A DNA stretch of 43,127 bases, taken from Nostoc sp. PA-18-2419. Lineage in GTDB: Bacteria; Cyanobacteriota; Cyanobacteriia; Cyanobacteriales; Nostocaceae. The notes below the pieces were generated by a model. The model saw only the letters and a program-made list of their open reading frames with translations, did not search any database and had not been told where the DNA came from. Of this stretch, positions 26,326-34,914 are shown in pieces; position 1 is the stretch's first letter; each line of letters opens with the position of its first letter. The DNA is taken from the NCBI RefSeq assembly GCF_005869855.1, contig NZ_SZNH01000003.1:380001-423127 (forward strand), in the 5' to 3' direction. The translations under genes and the position numbers were made by a program.

Positions 26326-27147
26326 TTATCGTTCCAAGGACTGCTGAGCTACGTACTCAACCAAATTTTGAATCATTTGGGCATCTGTTTCACTTAAACT
26401 TTCTAACTCAATTCTGTTGCTTTCTTTCGGGGCACTAGAATTACTGCTATATATACGAGGACTCAAACCTAGAGGACTATTACCATAAAATGTTGTATAG
26501 AATACACATGCTGCTACATAAGAGCCAATAGGGCTAGGATGACTTCCATCAGAAGTATAAAGGTTTAATTTCGGATTTGCTTCTCGAACTTTTTGCCAAA
26601 CAATTCCCACAGGTGCAACTTTAGCATTAAGTTTTTGAGCAATGCTCATATATGAATTAGTCAATATCTCTTGCGTTTCTGGTTGATTTTGCTTTGCCCA
26701 AGTTAGGTAAAATACAGTTTGAGAATTAACTCGCTTAATCTCGGCATTAAACAGACTAGCATACTCGTACATTTGCTGGGGATTGGTAATGGGTAAAATA
26801 CTCTGCTCTTGCAATACTACGTAATCCCAGCGTTTAGCTTTTATCAGCTTGAGTGCTTCACCACGTTTCCAATGACTTTTTAGTGTAGCTCCACCTACCA
26901 CAACCATATCAGTTTTAAGGATTTTGGTTTCTTTTGCTGACTCAGCTAGTTGTTGTGTTAACCAAGGGAGGTCATTAAAATATGTATAACTGTTGCCAAT
27001 AAATAAAACTTTTATTGACTGTTCGGCTACTTGCAGGGAAGTTGTTTCAACCTGTATCCCAAGCATTTTAAACAAAGCAATCATCAAAAAGAAGAATAAA
27101 CATACACATAGTAGTACTAAGTGAAAAAGTGAAATCTTGCTACCCAT
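26326..27147 (-). CDS. SGNH-hydrolase family protein
   Basis: A 273-residue membrane-anchored hydrolase: an N-terminal helix (about 7-28), then an SGNH/GDSL-type domain. Block I reads VLFIGNSYTYFND with the Ser nucleophile in GNSYT in place of GDSL. A glycine-containing VVVGGATL follows, then VVLQEQS, and block V is DGSHPSPIGSY with the Asp-x2-His pair. Known members are esterases or acyl-group hydrolases; some act on cell-surface polymers. The substrate is unknown. The gene precedes no obvious partner; the ABC exporter upstream (27238-28989) is co-directional with a 90-nt gap. Confidence 0.85.
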   Translation of the reverse strand: MGSKISLFHLVLLCVCLFFFLMIALFKMLGIQVETTSLQVAEQSIKVLFIGNSYTYFNDLPWLTQQLAESAKETKILKTDMVVVGGATLKSHWKRGEALKLIKAKRWDYVVLQEQSILPITNPQQMYEYASLFNAEIKRVNSQTVFYLTWAKQNQPETQEILTNSYMSIAQKLNAKVAPVGIVWQKVREANPKLNLYTSDGSHPSPIGSYVAACVFYTTFYGNSPLGLSPRIYSSNSSAPKESNRIELESLSETDAQMIQNLVEYVAQQSLER

Positions 27148-27237
27148 GTTATTGACAGTTAACTGTTGAGTGTCAACTGTTAACAGTCAACAGCTACTAC
27201 TAATTGATTCTGTATTCTCAATTGTAAATTCTTATTT

Positions 27238-28989
27238 TTAATGTAATAATTCCTCAACTTGATGCTGGCTCCACAAACTTCTATAAAGACCCTGTTGTTG
27301 TACAAGTTCTAAATGATTTCCCATCTGAACGATTTCTCCCTTTTCCATAACAAAAATTCGGTCAGCAGCAGCAGCAGCAGATAGTTGATGAGTAATAAAA
27401 ATTACTGTCTTACGCTGTGTACCACTAGAAAGATTTTTGAGAATTTGTGTAGCTGTTTGATTATCTACACTGGAGAGGGCATCATCTAAAATTAATACTG
27501 GCGCATCGACCAGCATAGCTCTAGCTAAGGCAGTACGTTGCCGTTGACCGCCAGAAAGAGTAATGCCACGTTCGCCAACAATAGTTTCGTATTGCTGGGG
27601 AAAATTATGAATTTCTGTATCAATTTGGGCCAGTTTGGCTACAGATTCTACCTTTTCTTGTTCGCTAACTGGGTCACCGTAGCGGATATTATTTTTGATT
27701 GTGGTACTAAAGAGAAAACTATCTTGAGGGACGTAGGCGATCGCACTTCGTAAATCTGCCAAGGCTATTTTAGTAATATCTTGCCCATCTAAAAACAATT
27801 GTCCTGATTGAATATCCAACAAACGCGGCAAAGCATTGGCTAAAGTAGATTTTCCCGAACCAATTGCCCCAACAATTGCCACAGTTTCTCCAGGAACAAT
27901 GGTAAAGTTAACATTTGCTAGAGCTGGAGTAGTAGAACCAGGATAAGCGTAGCTGAGATTTTTAGCCGTCAGTTCTCCTTTAAGTTCATCTGCTGTTAAA
28001 TGTACCGTATCAGCTGTGTCTTTAATTTTCGGTGTAACACTGAGAATAGATTCAAGCCGGTCGATACTAACTTCACCTCGTTGGTAGGTGCTAATTGTGA
28101 ACCCTAAAAGAGCAGTGGGGAAAACTAAACGCTCGACATAGATTAAGAGTGCTAAAAAGTCACCAACTTGAAGCGTCCCAGAAGACATTCGTCCTGCGCC
28201 TAGCCAAATAATTACCAGTGAACTCACGTTAGCTAAACCGCCAATTAACGGAAATAGCGTATTTCGACTTTTTGCCAGTTCCAAATTAGCAGCCAATAGC
28301 TGCTGATTTTTCTTGGCAAAAGCTCGGCGTTCGTTTGCTTCTTGGGCATAAATTTTAATTAAAGCAATACCACTAATATCTTCTTGGATGAGTTCGCTAA
28401 TGTCAGACAGTTGCTCTTGGACTACTGCTTGTTGTTTGCGTAAGCGATCGCTAAACAAACTCACAAATAAGAACATAAAGGGGTACACTGCCAAAGAGGC
28501 TAGCGTCAGATCCACACTAATCGCTAGCATTACTGGCAGTGTCAAAGCATAGGCAAAAACTGTATTTGCCAAACTCAAGACGGCAAAACCCACTAACCGT
28601 CTGATATTGTCCACATCGCTGGTAGCCCGATTAATCAAATCACCAGCAGTATTACTGGCAAAATAAGACGGTTCCAACCTAAGTAAGTGTTCAAAAATCC
28701 GTTGTTTAAGGTCAAATTCTACTTGACGCCCTACCCCAAATAGCCAAATGCGTGAAGCCATACGCATCAGCCACATTGCTGAACTAAGTAATACAATTAT
28801 AACTACATAATGTATTATTTGATTCCAGGTAAAGGTTGCTGATAGTTTGTCAACACCATCTCTAATTAGCAAAGGGATATAAACGCCCAAGGCATTAACA
28901 GACAACAAAGCGAGAATGCCTAAAGAGACTTCCCGCCAATGAGGTCGAAGGTAAGCACCAAGTTTAGCGAGTCTTCGAGATTTTGCCAT
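27238..28989 (-). CDS. ABC exporter with fused membrane and ATPase domains
   Basis: A 583-residue half-transporter of the MsbA/MDR type. Residues 1 to about 320 form the six-helix exporter domain (ABC_membrane). The rest is the ATPase with Walker A GAIGSGKST, Q-loop YVPQDSFLF, signature LSGGQRQRTALARAM, Walker B VLILDDALSS and H-loop FITHQL. It should act as a homodimer exporting lipids or amphipathic molecules. Cargo is not predictable. The promoter side faces a repeat-rich spacer. It may be co-transcribed with the SGNH hydrolase downstream. Confidence 0.95.
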   Translation of the reverse strand: MAKSRRLAKLGAYLRPHWREVSLGILALLSVNALGVYIPLLIRDGVDKLSATFTWNQIIHYVVIIVLLSSAMWLMRMASRIWLFGVGRQVEFDLKQRIFEHLLRLEPSYFASNTAGDLINRATSDVDNIRRLVGFAVLSLANTVFAYALTLPVMLAISVDLTLASLAVYPFMFLFVSLFSDRLRKQQAVVQEQLSDISELIQEDISGIALIKIYAQEANERRAFAKKNQQLLAANLELAKSRNTLFPLIGGLANVSSLVIIWLGAGRMSSGTLQVGDFLALLIYVERLVFPTALLGFTISTYQRGEVSIDRLESILSVTPKIKDTADTVHLTADELKGELTAKNLSYAYPGSTTPALANVNFTIVPGETVAIVGAIGSGKSTLANALPRLLDIQSGQLFLDGQDITKIALADLRSAIAYVPQDSFLFSTTIKNNIRYGDPVSEQEKVESVAKLAQIDTEIHNFPQQYETIVGERGITLSGGQRQRTALARAMLVDAPVLILDDALSSVDNQTATQILKNLSSGTQRKTVIFITHQLSAAAAADRIFVMEKGEIVQMGNHLELVQQQGLYRSLWSQHQVEELLH

Positions 28990-29150
28990 TAAAGCAATTT
29001 TGCAACTTTATCATCCGAGATTAACTGCGACTCCCACAAAGCAATTAATCCAGCCACTAGTACAGCACAACAAAAGTCAATCAACTATTTAAAATTATCC
29101 AAAAGCTGATTAAGTCAGCTTTTTAACTTTTAAGAGCCACTTGAGGGCAG

Positions 29151-29330
29151 TTGCTCTTGGGAAGCCACTCTGTTGCGGGGGTTACCCCCGTTGAAGGAAG
29201 TGGCGTGGAGACCCCAAGACCCTTCGGGTTGAGCAGTCCCCCAGACGCTCGTTCCTCGCTACCGCTTGGGCTAACGACAGAAACCGCCAATCAGAGGGCT
29301 GCCTCACCGCAGTGGCTCCTTTTAATTTTT
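29151..29330. repeat. Dispersed-repeat cluster with CGGGGGTT(A)CCCCCG hairpin
   Basis: A GC-rich island in an A/T-rich spacer. GCCACT (29164-29169) pairs with AGTGGC (29199-29204) around CGGGGG-TTA-CCCCCG (29176-29190), giving a compact palindrome. The same core, with TTC as the loop, forms the middle of the 50-bp insert at 43045-43094. Further on are AAGACCCTTCGGGTT (about 29216), CGCTCGTTCCTCGCTACCGC and CAGAGGGCTGCCTCACCGCAGTGG, all of which look like Nostoc-type iterated palindromes. Open frames across it are repeat-derived. Confidence 0.65.
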
Positions 29331-29392
29331 GACTTCCCAAAAACCTTACTAGAATGTGGATTGCGGACTTTTGAGTATTTTTTTTTACTTTC

Positions 29393-30046
29393 TTACCGCT
29401 GAACACGCAAGAACCTGTAAATTTCAATGAGATAACTTTCCCAAGTTCTCGTTGTCAGTTGCAGGGTTTCCGCATTAGGTACAAAGTCTTCAAGTCGTAA
29501 ACCGCGTGTGCGAATATCTTGAAGATTTCCTTGCAATAAGTAAGGAGGCACTCTCAAATTATAAGAAAGAATGCTATCCCCCGTCACATCTGAAATGTTT
29601 GCTGTGGTGCTTTGTTGACTTAATGCCACTAGTGTGCCAGATGTTGGAACAGCAGTTGCTACATAGTTTTCACCTGTCATTGCTAAAGGTGCTCTATAAA
29701 GAAAATACGCAACGGCTGGTGTACTTGCCAACAACAAAATCGTTAGTGCCCAACCCACTAAGTATCCTCCTGGTTTGTCTATCCCACCTCCTTTGATCCT
29801 CTGAGCTGCAAAAATCATCATTAAAACAGAGGCTCCTAGAGGCTTAAGTGGAAAAGAGATCATCCTCCACAACGACGCTACAGCTGGTTCGCTGGGGTTG
29901 AGAAATGATAGGGCTACGATTATCAACACAATGACTAAGATTAATCGCCCGACAAAAGTTCCTGAAGGATAAAATCGCTGGAACAGAGAATATACGATAG
30001 TGCCAATCAACAGCCACAGCAGTATCCGGCTTAGCAATAGAAACAT
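29393..30046 (-). CDS. Membrane protein resembling YdcF-like proteins without the catalytic domain
   Basis: A 217-residue protein. The first ~120 residues have four hydrophobic helices (LLLSRILLWLLIGTIVYSLF, GRLILVIVLIIVALSFL, PLKPLGASVLMMIFAAQRIK, YLVGWALTILLLASTPAVAY), as in the membrane part of cyanobacterial YdcF/DUF218 proteins. The last ~40 (RLEDFVPNAETLQLTTRTWE, then IYRFLRVQR) resemble the extreme C-terminus of that family. The ~150-residue DUF218 catalytic core that should lie between is missing. The protein is either an internally deleted relative or a distinct family; I favour the former with limited confidence. Confidence 0.5.
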   Translation of the reverse strand: MFLLLSRILLWLLIGTIVYSLFQRFYPSGTFVGRLILVIVLIIVALSFLNPSEPAVASLWRMISFPLKPLGASVLMMIFAAQRIKGGGIDKPGGYLVGWALTILLLASTPAVAYFLYRAPLAMTGENYVATAVPTSGTLVALSQQSTTANISDVTGDSILSYNLRVPPYLLQGNLQDIRTRGLRLEDFVPNAETLQLTTRTWESYLIEIYRFLRVQR

Positions 30047-30522
30047 AGATTAACTCTCAAATTTTCTGGTGCGGTGAGCCAGTGCGGTGGTAAAGCAGTC
30101 CGTTTTGAGAGGGATTTTGTGCCACTTCCTTGAAATCAGGCATTACCCGCCAAGGTTATGGGTTCCCACAAGGAACTGCCAAAATGGTTTCCCGACATAA
30201 ATCAACCAGTGTATTCTTATGGAGACAGTCTGTTGAGCGGGAAATACCGAACAACTGAGTAGCTCCCTATGAGCAACTGGCGTCAACTGGCTAACCCGTA
30301 AGAGCTAGCCTAGAGGTTTCGGGAAATGGATTTATTTTATCGTCAAATAGTAATTGCACCATTTGACTTAAAACACCTCAACCTCACACCGAAAGACTAC
30401 CGTCGTAGTGATTTTAGTGCAATTTTTTGACACTGCGTCTATTATTTATAAATTTCCAGAAGAGTAATGTGGCACCAGTAAATTAAATTAATTGGGTAAT
30501 TGTAACTTAAAAGGAAAAACTA
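30047..30522. other. Intergenic spacer before galE
   Basis: No gene. Divergent promoters for the genes on each side are expected. Features seen are a short dispersed-repeat-like string GGTGCGGTGAGCCAGTGCGG at 30070-30089 and GGTTCCCACAAGGAACTGCC (30160-30179, a hairpin GGTTCC/GGAAC). galE has its ribosome-binding site AAGGA about 9 nt before the ATG. Confidence 0.4.
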
Positions 30523-31521
30523 ATGTTGTCTGGAAAGCCTACTATCTTGGTCACAGGCGGAGCTGGATATATTGGCTCCCATACGGTACTTGCTCTCAAG
30601 CAAGCTGGTTATAACGTCATCATTCTTGATAATTTGGTATATGGGCATCGCGACTTAGTGGAAAAGGTTTTACAAGTAGAACTAATAGTTGGCGATACAA
30701 GCGATCGCCCTCTGCTCGATCAATTATTCAAAACTCATGATATTGCTGCTGTGATGCACTTTTCTGCCTATGCCTACGTGGGAGAATCCGTGACTGACCC
30801 AGCCAAATATTACCGCAATAACGTCCTTGGGACTCTGACGCTGTTGGAAGCCATGTTGACGGCTTCTGTTAATAAATTTGTCTTTTCTTCGACTTGTGCC
30901 ACCTATGGTGTACCGGAATTCGTACCGATTCCAGAAACCCATCCCCAAAATCCGATTAATCCCTATGGGGCTACGAAGCTGATGGTAGAGCGGATTCTGA
31001 CTGATTTTGATGTGGCTTACGATTTAAAATCAGTGCGTTTCCGCTATTTTAATGCTGCTGGTGCTAATCCCGATGGTTTGCTGGGCGAGGATCACAATCC
31101 AGAAACCCATTTGATTCCCTTGGTGTTGATGACAGCCTTAGGCAAACGAGAATCTATCTCAATTTTCGGCACCGATTACCCTACGCCCGATGGTACTTGT
31201 ATTCGTGACTATATTCACGTTAATGACTTAGCAGATGCTCATATTTTGGGATTGGAATATTTATTAGAAGGTGGCGATAGCGAAGTTTTTAATTTGGGCA
31301 ATGGTAGCGGCTTCTCTGTCAGAGAAGTGATTGCAGCAGCCGAGGCAGTAACAAAAGCTACTATAAAAGTTGAAGAACGCGATCGCCGTCCTGGCGATCC
31401 CCCAATTCTCATTGGCACTAGCGAGCAAGCCAGAACAATCTTAGGCTGGCAACCTCAGTACCCATCCATTAAAGATATTGTCGCTCATGCGTGGCAGTGG
31501 CATCAACAGCGACATAAATAA
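30523..31521 (+). CDS. galE: UDP-glucose 4-epimerase
   Basis: A 332-residue extended short-chain dehydrogenase that interconverts UDP-glucose and UDP-galactose. The NAD site is GGAGYIGSH near the N-terminus. The catalytic residues lie in FSSTCATYG (Ser/Thr) and NPYGATKLM (YxxxK), and the sugar-binding part contains RYFNAAGANPDG, the CIRDYIHVNDLADAH segment and FNLGNGSGFSV. Length and motifs are typical. A strong AAGGA precedes the ATG, and a GC hairpin follows the stop. It would feed exopolysaccharide and glycolipid synthesis. Confidence 0.96.
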   Translation: MLSGKPTILVTGGAGYIGSHTVLALKQAGYNVIILDNLVYGHRDLVEKVLQVELIVGDTSDRPLLDQLFKTHDIAAVMHFSAYAYVGESVTDPAKYYRNNVLGTLTLLEAMLTASVNKFVFSSTCATYGVPEFVPIPETHPQNPINPYGATKLMVERILTDFDVAYDLKSVRFRYFNAAGANPDGLLGEDHNPETHLIPLVLMTALGKRESISIFGTDYPTPDGTCIRDYIHVNDLADAHILGLEYLLEGGDSEVFNLGNGSGFSVREVIAAAEAVTKATIKVEERDRRPGDPPILIGTSEQARTILGWQPQYPSIKDIVAHAWQWHQQRHK

Positions 31522-31532
31522 GTTTATCTGCT

Positions 31533-31550
31533 GGGGGAGTTGCCACCCCC
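31533..31550 (+). terminator. Intrinsic terminator of galE
   Basis: GGGGGAG-TTGC-CACCCCC (one internal mismatch) lies 12 nt after the galE stop and is followed by TTTA. It is GC-rich and compact, as expected for a factor-independent terminator. Confidence 0.7.
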
Positions 31551-31590
31551 TTTACTCATAGATTGCTTGATGTAGTTAAATTAATGACGC

Positions 31591-31950
31591 TTACTTTGGC
31601 AAAATCACGCTTTGACGCACAGTACGCTTGCGCTCGCTTTTCCGAGTACCTCCAGCCATCTGATATTCATGGCTATTATTACCAAATTTATAAGCAATAC
31701 CACGCAAAAATTTTTCCGAATAGTCTGCTAAATCTTCTTCATTTTCGACGAGTTGAGTTAATAAAATATCAATAGTAGAGAGGGTGGTATTGTATGCTTC
31801 TAGAGATTGCCGCATTCTTTCAATTCTTTCAGTATAACCTTTGACTGTTAAGCCTTCTCCGACATCAAGAGTTTGACTAATAGATTTAACGCTTGCTAGA
31901 CGTAGTTCAGCTTTGCCAAGAGTACGTGAATTGCGTTTGCGCCTTGCCAT
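31591..31950 (-). CDS. Small conserved hypothetical protein
   Basis: A 119-residue basic, helical protein. It begins with an Arg/Lys-rich start (MARRKRNSRTLGKAELR) and has a mid-section with heptad-like leucines (IERMRQSLEAYNTTLSTIDI). The C-terminal tail is also basic (RKSERKRTVRQSV). I do not recognise a family beyond similar small cyanobacterial proteins. Nucleic-acid binding would fit the charge, but that is a guess. It converges on galE. Confidence 0.65.
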   Translation of the reverse strand: MARRKRNSRTLGKAELRLASVKSISQTLDVGEGLTVKGYTERIERMRQSLEAYNTTLSTIDILLTQLVENEEDLADYSEKFLRGIAYKFGNNSHEYQMAGGTRKSERKRTVRQSVILPK

Positions 31951-32115
31951 AATTAATACTTATTTTATAAATTACTGATAACTCTATAGTGGACAATTTT
32001 TGAAAAGGTTGTCATACGTGGAATTGTTGATTTTTATGAAAAAGCCTAAAATTTATTTGCTTTATACCAATTCGTAATTACAAATTCTCAATTATCAATT
32101 ACGAATTGATATAAC

Positions 32116-32328
32116 GTGAAAGCTGAAGCTATTACAGATTGCGTGAAACACGCAAACGTGAAAGCGGAAGTTATTGCAAGGAAAGCGGAAGTTGTTACAG
32201 CTTGCGCGAAACACGCAAACGTGAAAGCGGAAGTTGTTGCAAGCAAAGCGGAAGTTGTTACAGCTTGCGCGAAACACGCAAACGTGAAAGCGGAAGTTGC
32301 TGCAAGGAAAGTGGAAGTTGCTACAGGG
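32116..32328 (+). repeat. 63-bp tandem repeat array with a hairpin in each unit
   Basis: Four units: a 42-bp shortened unit (32116-32157), two full 63-bp units (32158-32220 and 32221-32283) and a truncated one (32284-32328). Each full unit is three 21-mers, the first two sharing GAAAGCGGAAGTT and the third containing TTGCGCGAAACACGCAA, a hairpin that is perfect in the first unit (TTGCGTG-AAA-CACGCAA). Because 63 is a multiple of three, all units are in phase, and frames on both strands stay open. One, from GTG 32116 to 32361, would give an 81-residue protein repeating VKAEVIARKAEVVTACAKHA-like 21-mers. Whether it is coding is undecided. Confidence 0.8.
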
Positions 32329-32663
32329 AACACTCCTTCTGAATTTTCATCATCCTTGTAAAATAAGCAATCCACCTTGGAGTTTCCCGAAAGTGCGATC
32401 GCTGAAAATTACACTCAACTATTAGGGCGATTATCTTCGCAATGATAGATGATTGGACTCCACCTTTAAAGAAACGATTGTCATTGAGGCTTAAGGTGAA
32501 TTCTAGTAATAAAATTACCATAGCCGTTGGTTTGGACTTCGCTCAACCAACTGAGTGGTCGAGAGTTGAGAAAGTCGAAACTCGTCAACATAGGTATTTT
32601 TTATCAGAAATCACCTTATATAGAAACGAAGGGAGACATCAAGAAAAATATCTCCTCACTTTT
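32329..32663. other. Intergenic spacer after the repeat array
   Basis: About 335 nt. It contains the tail of the frame that runs through the repeat array, one HIP1-like GTGCGATCGC, and no other structure I can support. Short open frames on the plus strand here show no family resemblance. Confidence 0.35.
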
Positions 32664-33341
32664 TTACTCGCTACCGCCTCTTGTTCCTCGTAGTGCAACA
32701 AATAAAATGGCGATAAATCCGAGGATTGGCAGAGCGATCGCCCAAAATGGTAAACTTCTATTTTCGTCCTCGGCTACATCACCATTGACATTTCGCAAGT
32801 TTCGTGTATTTTCTGTAGACCCTCCTGCCACGGTAACTTCAAATTTCAACTCAAAGGGTTTGAATCTTGCCCCTGAGGTTGGTCTACCATTTAATTGCAA
32901 CTGATAAATTCCCGCTTTGGGAAAGACAACTTCTGCACCTGGGATGCCTTGATAACGCTCAGCCGCCACAGATTTTAAGCTTGGCTCTAAAAGTGGTGGC
33001 TCTCCTTGTGCATATGGTTCAGCATAAACAGCCAACCGACAATTACATTGTGCCAAGGGAATTACCTTTCCACCCCTGCGGGTAAGGGCAAACCAGGCTT
33101 GGCTGGGTTCTCCAGCACGGGGATTATCATTTGGTTCAATGTGCAGAGTACCACCGACATCTCCAGCTACTTCCACTTCATGAGCTGCAACGGGGTACAA
33201 ATTAGTTATTGATATAGTTAAGCAACTCAGGAATAATAAATACTTGATTGTTGCTTTGTTAAGATAATGCCTCTGTTTGTGACTCGTTGGGACGAAGCCA
33301 GAAAATAAGAATGATTTACCGTGATTTTGTTGGGGGAACAT
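32664..33341 (-). CDS. Exported membrane-anchored protein with a CxC motif
   Basis: A 225-residue protein: a basic N-terminus, an export helix (about 31-53), a periplasmic domain beginning AHEVEVAGDVGGTLHIEPND, and a C-terminal transmembrane helix (PFWAIALPILGFIAILFVAL). The domain has a CxC pair (AQCNCRLAVYAEP) and the conserved-looking GIPGAEVVFPKAGIYQLQLN, reminding of small beta-sandwich copper or metal carriers, but I cannot name the family. It overlaps by 26 nt the end of the TauE-like gene, so the two are probably translated from one mRNA. Metal handling is inferred from context. Confidence 0.75.
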   Translation of the reverse strand: MFPQQNHGKSFLFSGFVPTSHKQRHYLNKATIKYLLFLSCLTISITNLYPVAAHEVEVAGDVGGTLHIEPNDNPRAGEPSQAWFALTRRGGKVIPLAQCNCRLAVYAEPYAQGEPPLLEPSLKSVAAERYQGIPGAEVVFPKAGIYQLQLNGRPTSGARFKPFELKFEVTVAGGSTENTRNLRNVNGDVAEDENRSLPFWAIALPILGFIAILFVALRGTRGGSE

Positions 33342-34587
33342 AAAACTTTTCTAGGGCTAACTTTGACCAAAAAAAGCGCGATCGCACTAACAAAACACTG
33401 AGGGTAACAATTACCATCAGTACTGCCGCTAATTTATTTCCCCAAGTTGATTGCAAAGAACCCAAATAATGGGTACCAATCAACAGAGTATGAATAGCAC
33501 TCAAAAGCAAAGCTGGCACACCCAATAGATGAATCTGTCGCCAACGCTTGCCCAAAGATTTCTGCAATGATTCCCAACTCGTTAAAGCGGCGGGGGACAT
33601 TAATATCAATGCTACAGCACCCGCAGCCATCCCCCATTGAAATTCTGGCGGCAGAAAAGAAAAAGCGGCAAAATTCCATTGCAATGAGTGTTCGATCATG
33701 TGGACGGTGTGAACCACAGATAGTACAAAAGCTCCTACCCCTAAGGCGCGACGGTAACGCAGAGGTGACGCCCACAAGCCACTAATTGGACGGGCAATTA
33801 AAGCCAAAATTAAACAGAATAAAGCGGCGTGTCCGGTGTAATCTACCATCGTGTTCCCAGTCCGCAGCAAGGTGATGCCCCCGATGGCGAGGGTAACCCA
33901 ACCACCTAATCGAAATAACTGACTGCGCCTGTCTTTACTCACCAAAGACGTGGAGACGCCGACACCTAGCATTGTGGGTAGGGTTCCCAAGCCAAAAGCC
34001 AGCATAGTAGCCCCACCCATCCATAAATTGCCAGTTTGGGCGGCTTTAATTTGGGCAGTATACAAGAAACCACAGGGCATTAAACCCCAAGTCATTCCTA
34101 AAAGTAATGGCGTCCACCATTTGGTTTTTAAAGAAAGTTTGACCATCGCAGTGCTGAGGCGATCGTGTAAACTGCCCTTTAATAGGGGATGTAACACGGG
34201 AATGCGCGGCAGCAAATCGGGTTTGATTTGTCCTAACCCAAACCAAATCAGCATCACACCAGTTATAATTGCCATCCAACGCCGGAAATCACTGCCAACA
34301 CCCGCTAGCTGTCCACCTTGCAGTAATACCGAACCCAGCGCTCCAATACCAGCACCCACTAGAGCATAGCTCAACATTCTTCCCAAATTTAAGAGGATAT
34401 GAAATTTTAATTGCTGTTGGTGAGTATTCGACTTTTCTAAAGTTGATGTCCGTCCACAAGAAGCTGTGTGGGGAATTTTTGGCTGGTGAGATAGGGAAAA
34501 CGCCACTGTTAGAGGGCCACACATCCCAAAGCAATGCCCAAAACTACCCAGGAACCCCAGGATTGCGATCGGCAATAAATCTACCAT
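33316..34587 (-). CDS. TauE/SafE-like transporter fused to a ferric-reductase-like domain
   Basis: A 423-residue polytopic membrane protein. The N-terminal half belongs to the sulfite exporter TauE/SafE (UreH/DsbD_2-like) group, with HCFGMCGPLTVAFS near residue 18 and the second signature GLMPCGFLYTAQIKAAQTGN. The second half looks like a four- or five-helix ferric-reductase-like domain with candidate haem histidines in VVHTVHMIEH and AIHTLLIGTHYLG. The ATG at 34587 is preferred over one 14 codons upstream because AGGA precedes it by about 9 nt. Group members near copper-enzyme genes take part in copper or haem delivery. The overlapping CxC protein downstream supports a joint envelope metal or redox task. 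Confidence 0.8.
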   Translation of the reverse strand: MVDLLPIAILGFLGSFGHCFGMCGPLTVAFSLSHQPKIPHTASCGRTSTLEKSNTHQQQLKFHILLNLGRMLSYALVGAGIGALGSVLLQGGQLAGVGSDFRRWMAIITGVMLIWFGLGQIKPDLLPRIPVLHPLLKGSLHDRLSTAMVKLSLKTKWWTPLLLGMTWGLMPCGFLYTAQIKAAQTGNLWMGGATMLAFGLGTLPTMLGVGVSTSLVSKDRRSQLFRLGGWVTLAIGGITLLRTGNTMVDYTGHAALFCLILALIARPISGLWASPLRYRRALGVGAFVLSVVHTVHMIEHSLQWNFAAFSFLPPEFQWGMAAGAVALILMSPAALTSWESLQKSLGKRWRQIHLLGVPALLLSAIHTLLIGTHYLGSLQSTWGNKLAAVLMVIVTLSVLLVRSRFFWSKLALEKFYVPPTKSR

Positions 34588-34914
34588 AAAAAAAGTCCTG
34601 AGTTCTGAGCCATGAGTCTTGAGTATCAAAATAAAGATTTTGAAGAATTAAAAGAAGAAATTGTTTTTTTCTTTCTCTTTGCTCAGTACTCAGTACTCAG
34701 CACTCCTCTACTGGGGCACTTTAAGTGAAGTTACGCTCTGTGTCAAAAGACAAAGCGTCAAACTTGATGTTTATTTTAGAAAATTAGTTCTTTTGCCCAA
34801 AAGCCGATAAAACAAATATATTTGTTTTATATAAAACTCAATATTCCCACGTAAAGAGTCTCAATGTATAATAAATTTTTGCCAGAATAATCGCTACTAG
34901 ATTTAGAACTAAAA
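34588..34914. other. Spacer between the TauE-like and TIR genes
   Basis: About 330 nt holding the divergent promoters. A small tandem repeat CTCAGTACTCAGTACTCAGC lies at about 34681. Nothing else structured was seen; the A/T-rich stretch before the TIR gene has no clear -10/-35 pair that I would defend. Confidence 0.4.

Noticed and set aside
29151..29402. 83-codon plus-strand frame across the repeat island
   Set aside because: The frame is made of palindromic repeat DNA.
32116..32328. CRISPR-like array
   Set aside because: The units are contiguous 63-bp repeats with internal 21-bp similarity; there are no unique spacers and no cas genes.
32088..32375. Minus-strand 95-codon frame across the 63-bp repeats
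   Set aside because: Open frames on both strands follow from repeat composition; nothing favours this strand, so it is not listed as a gene.
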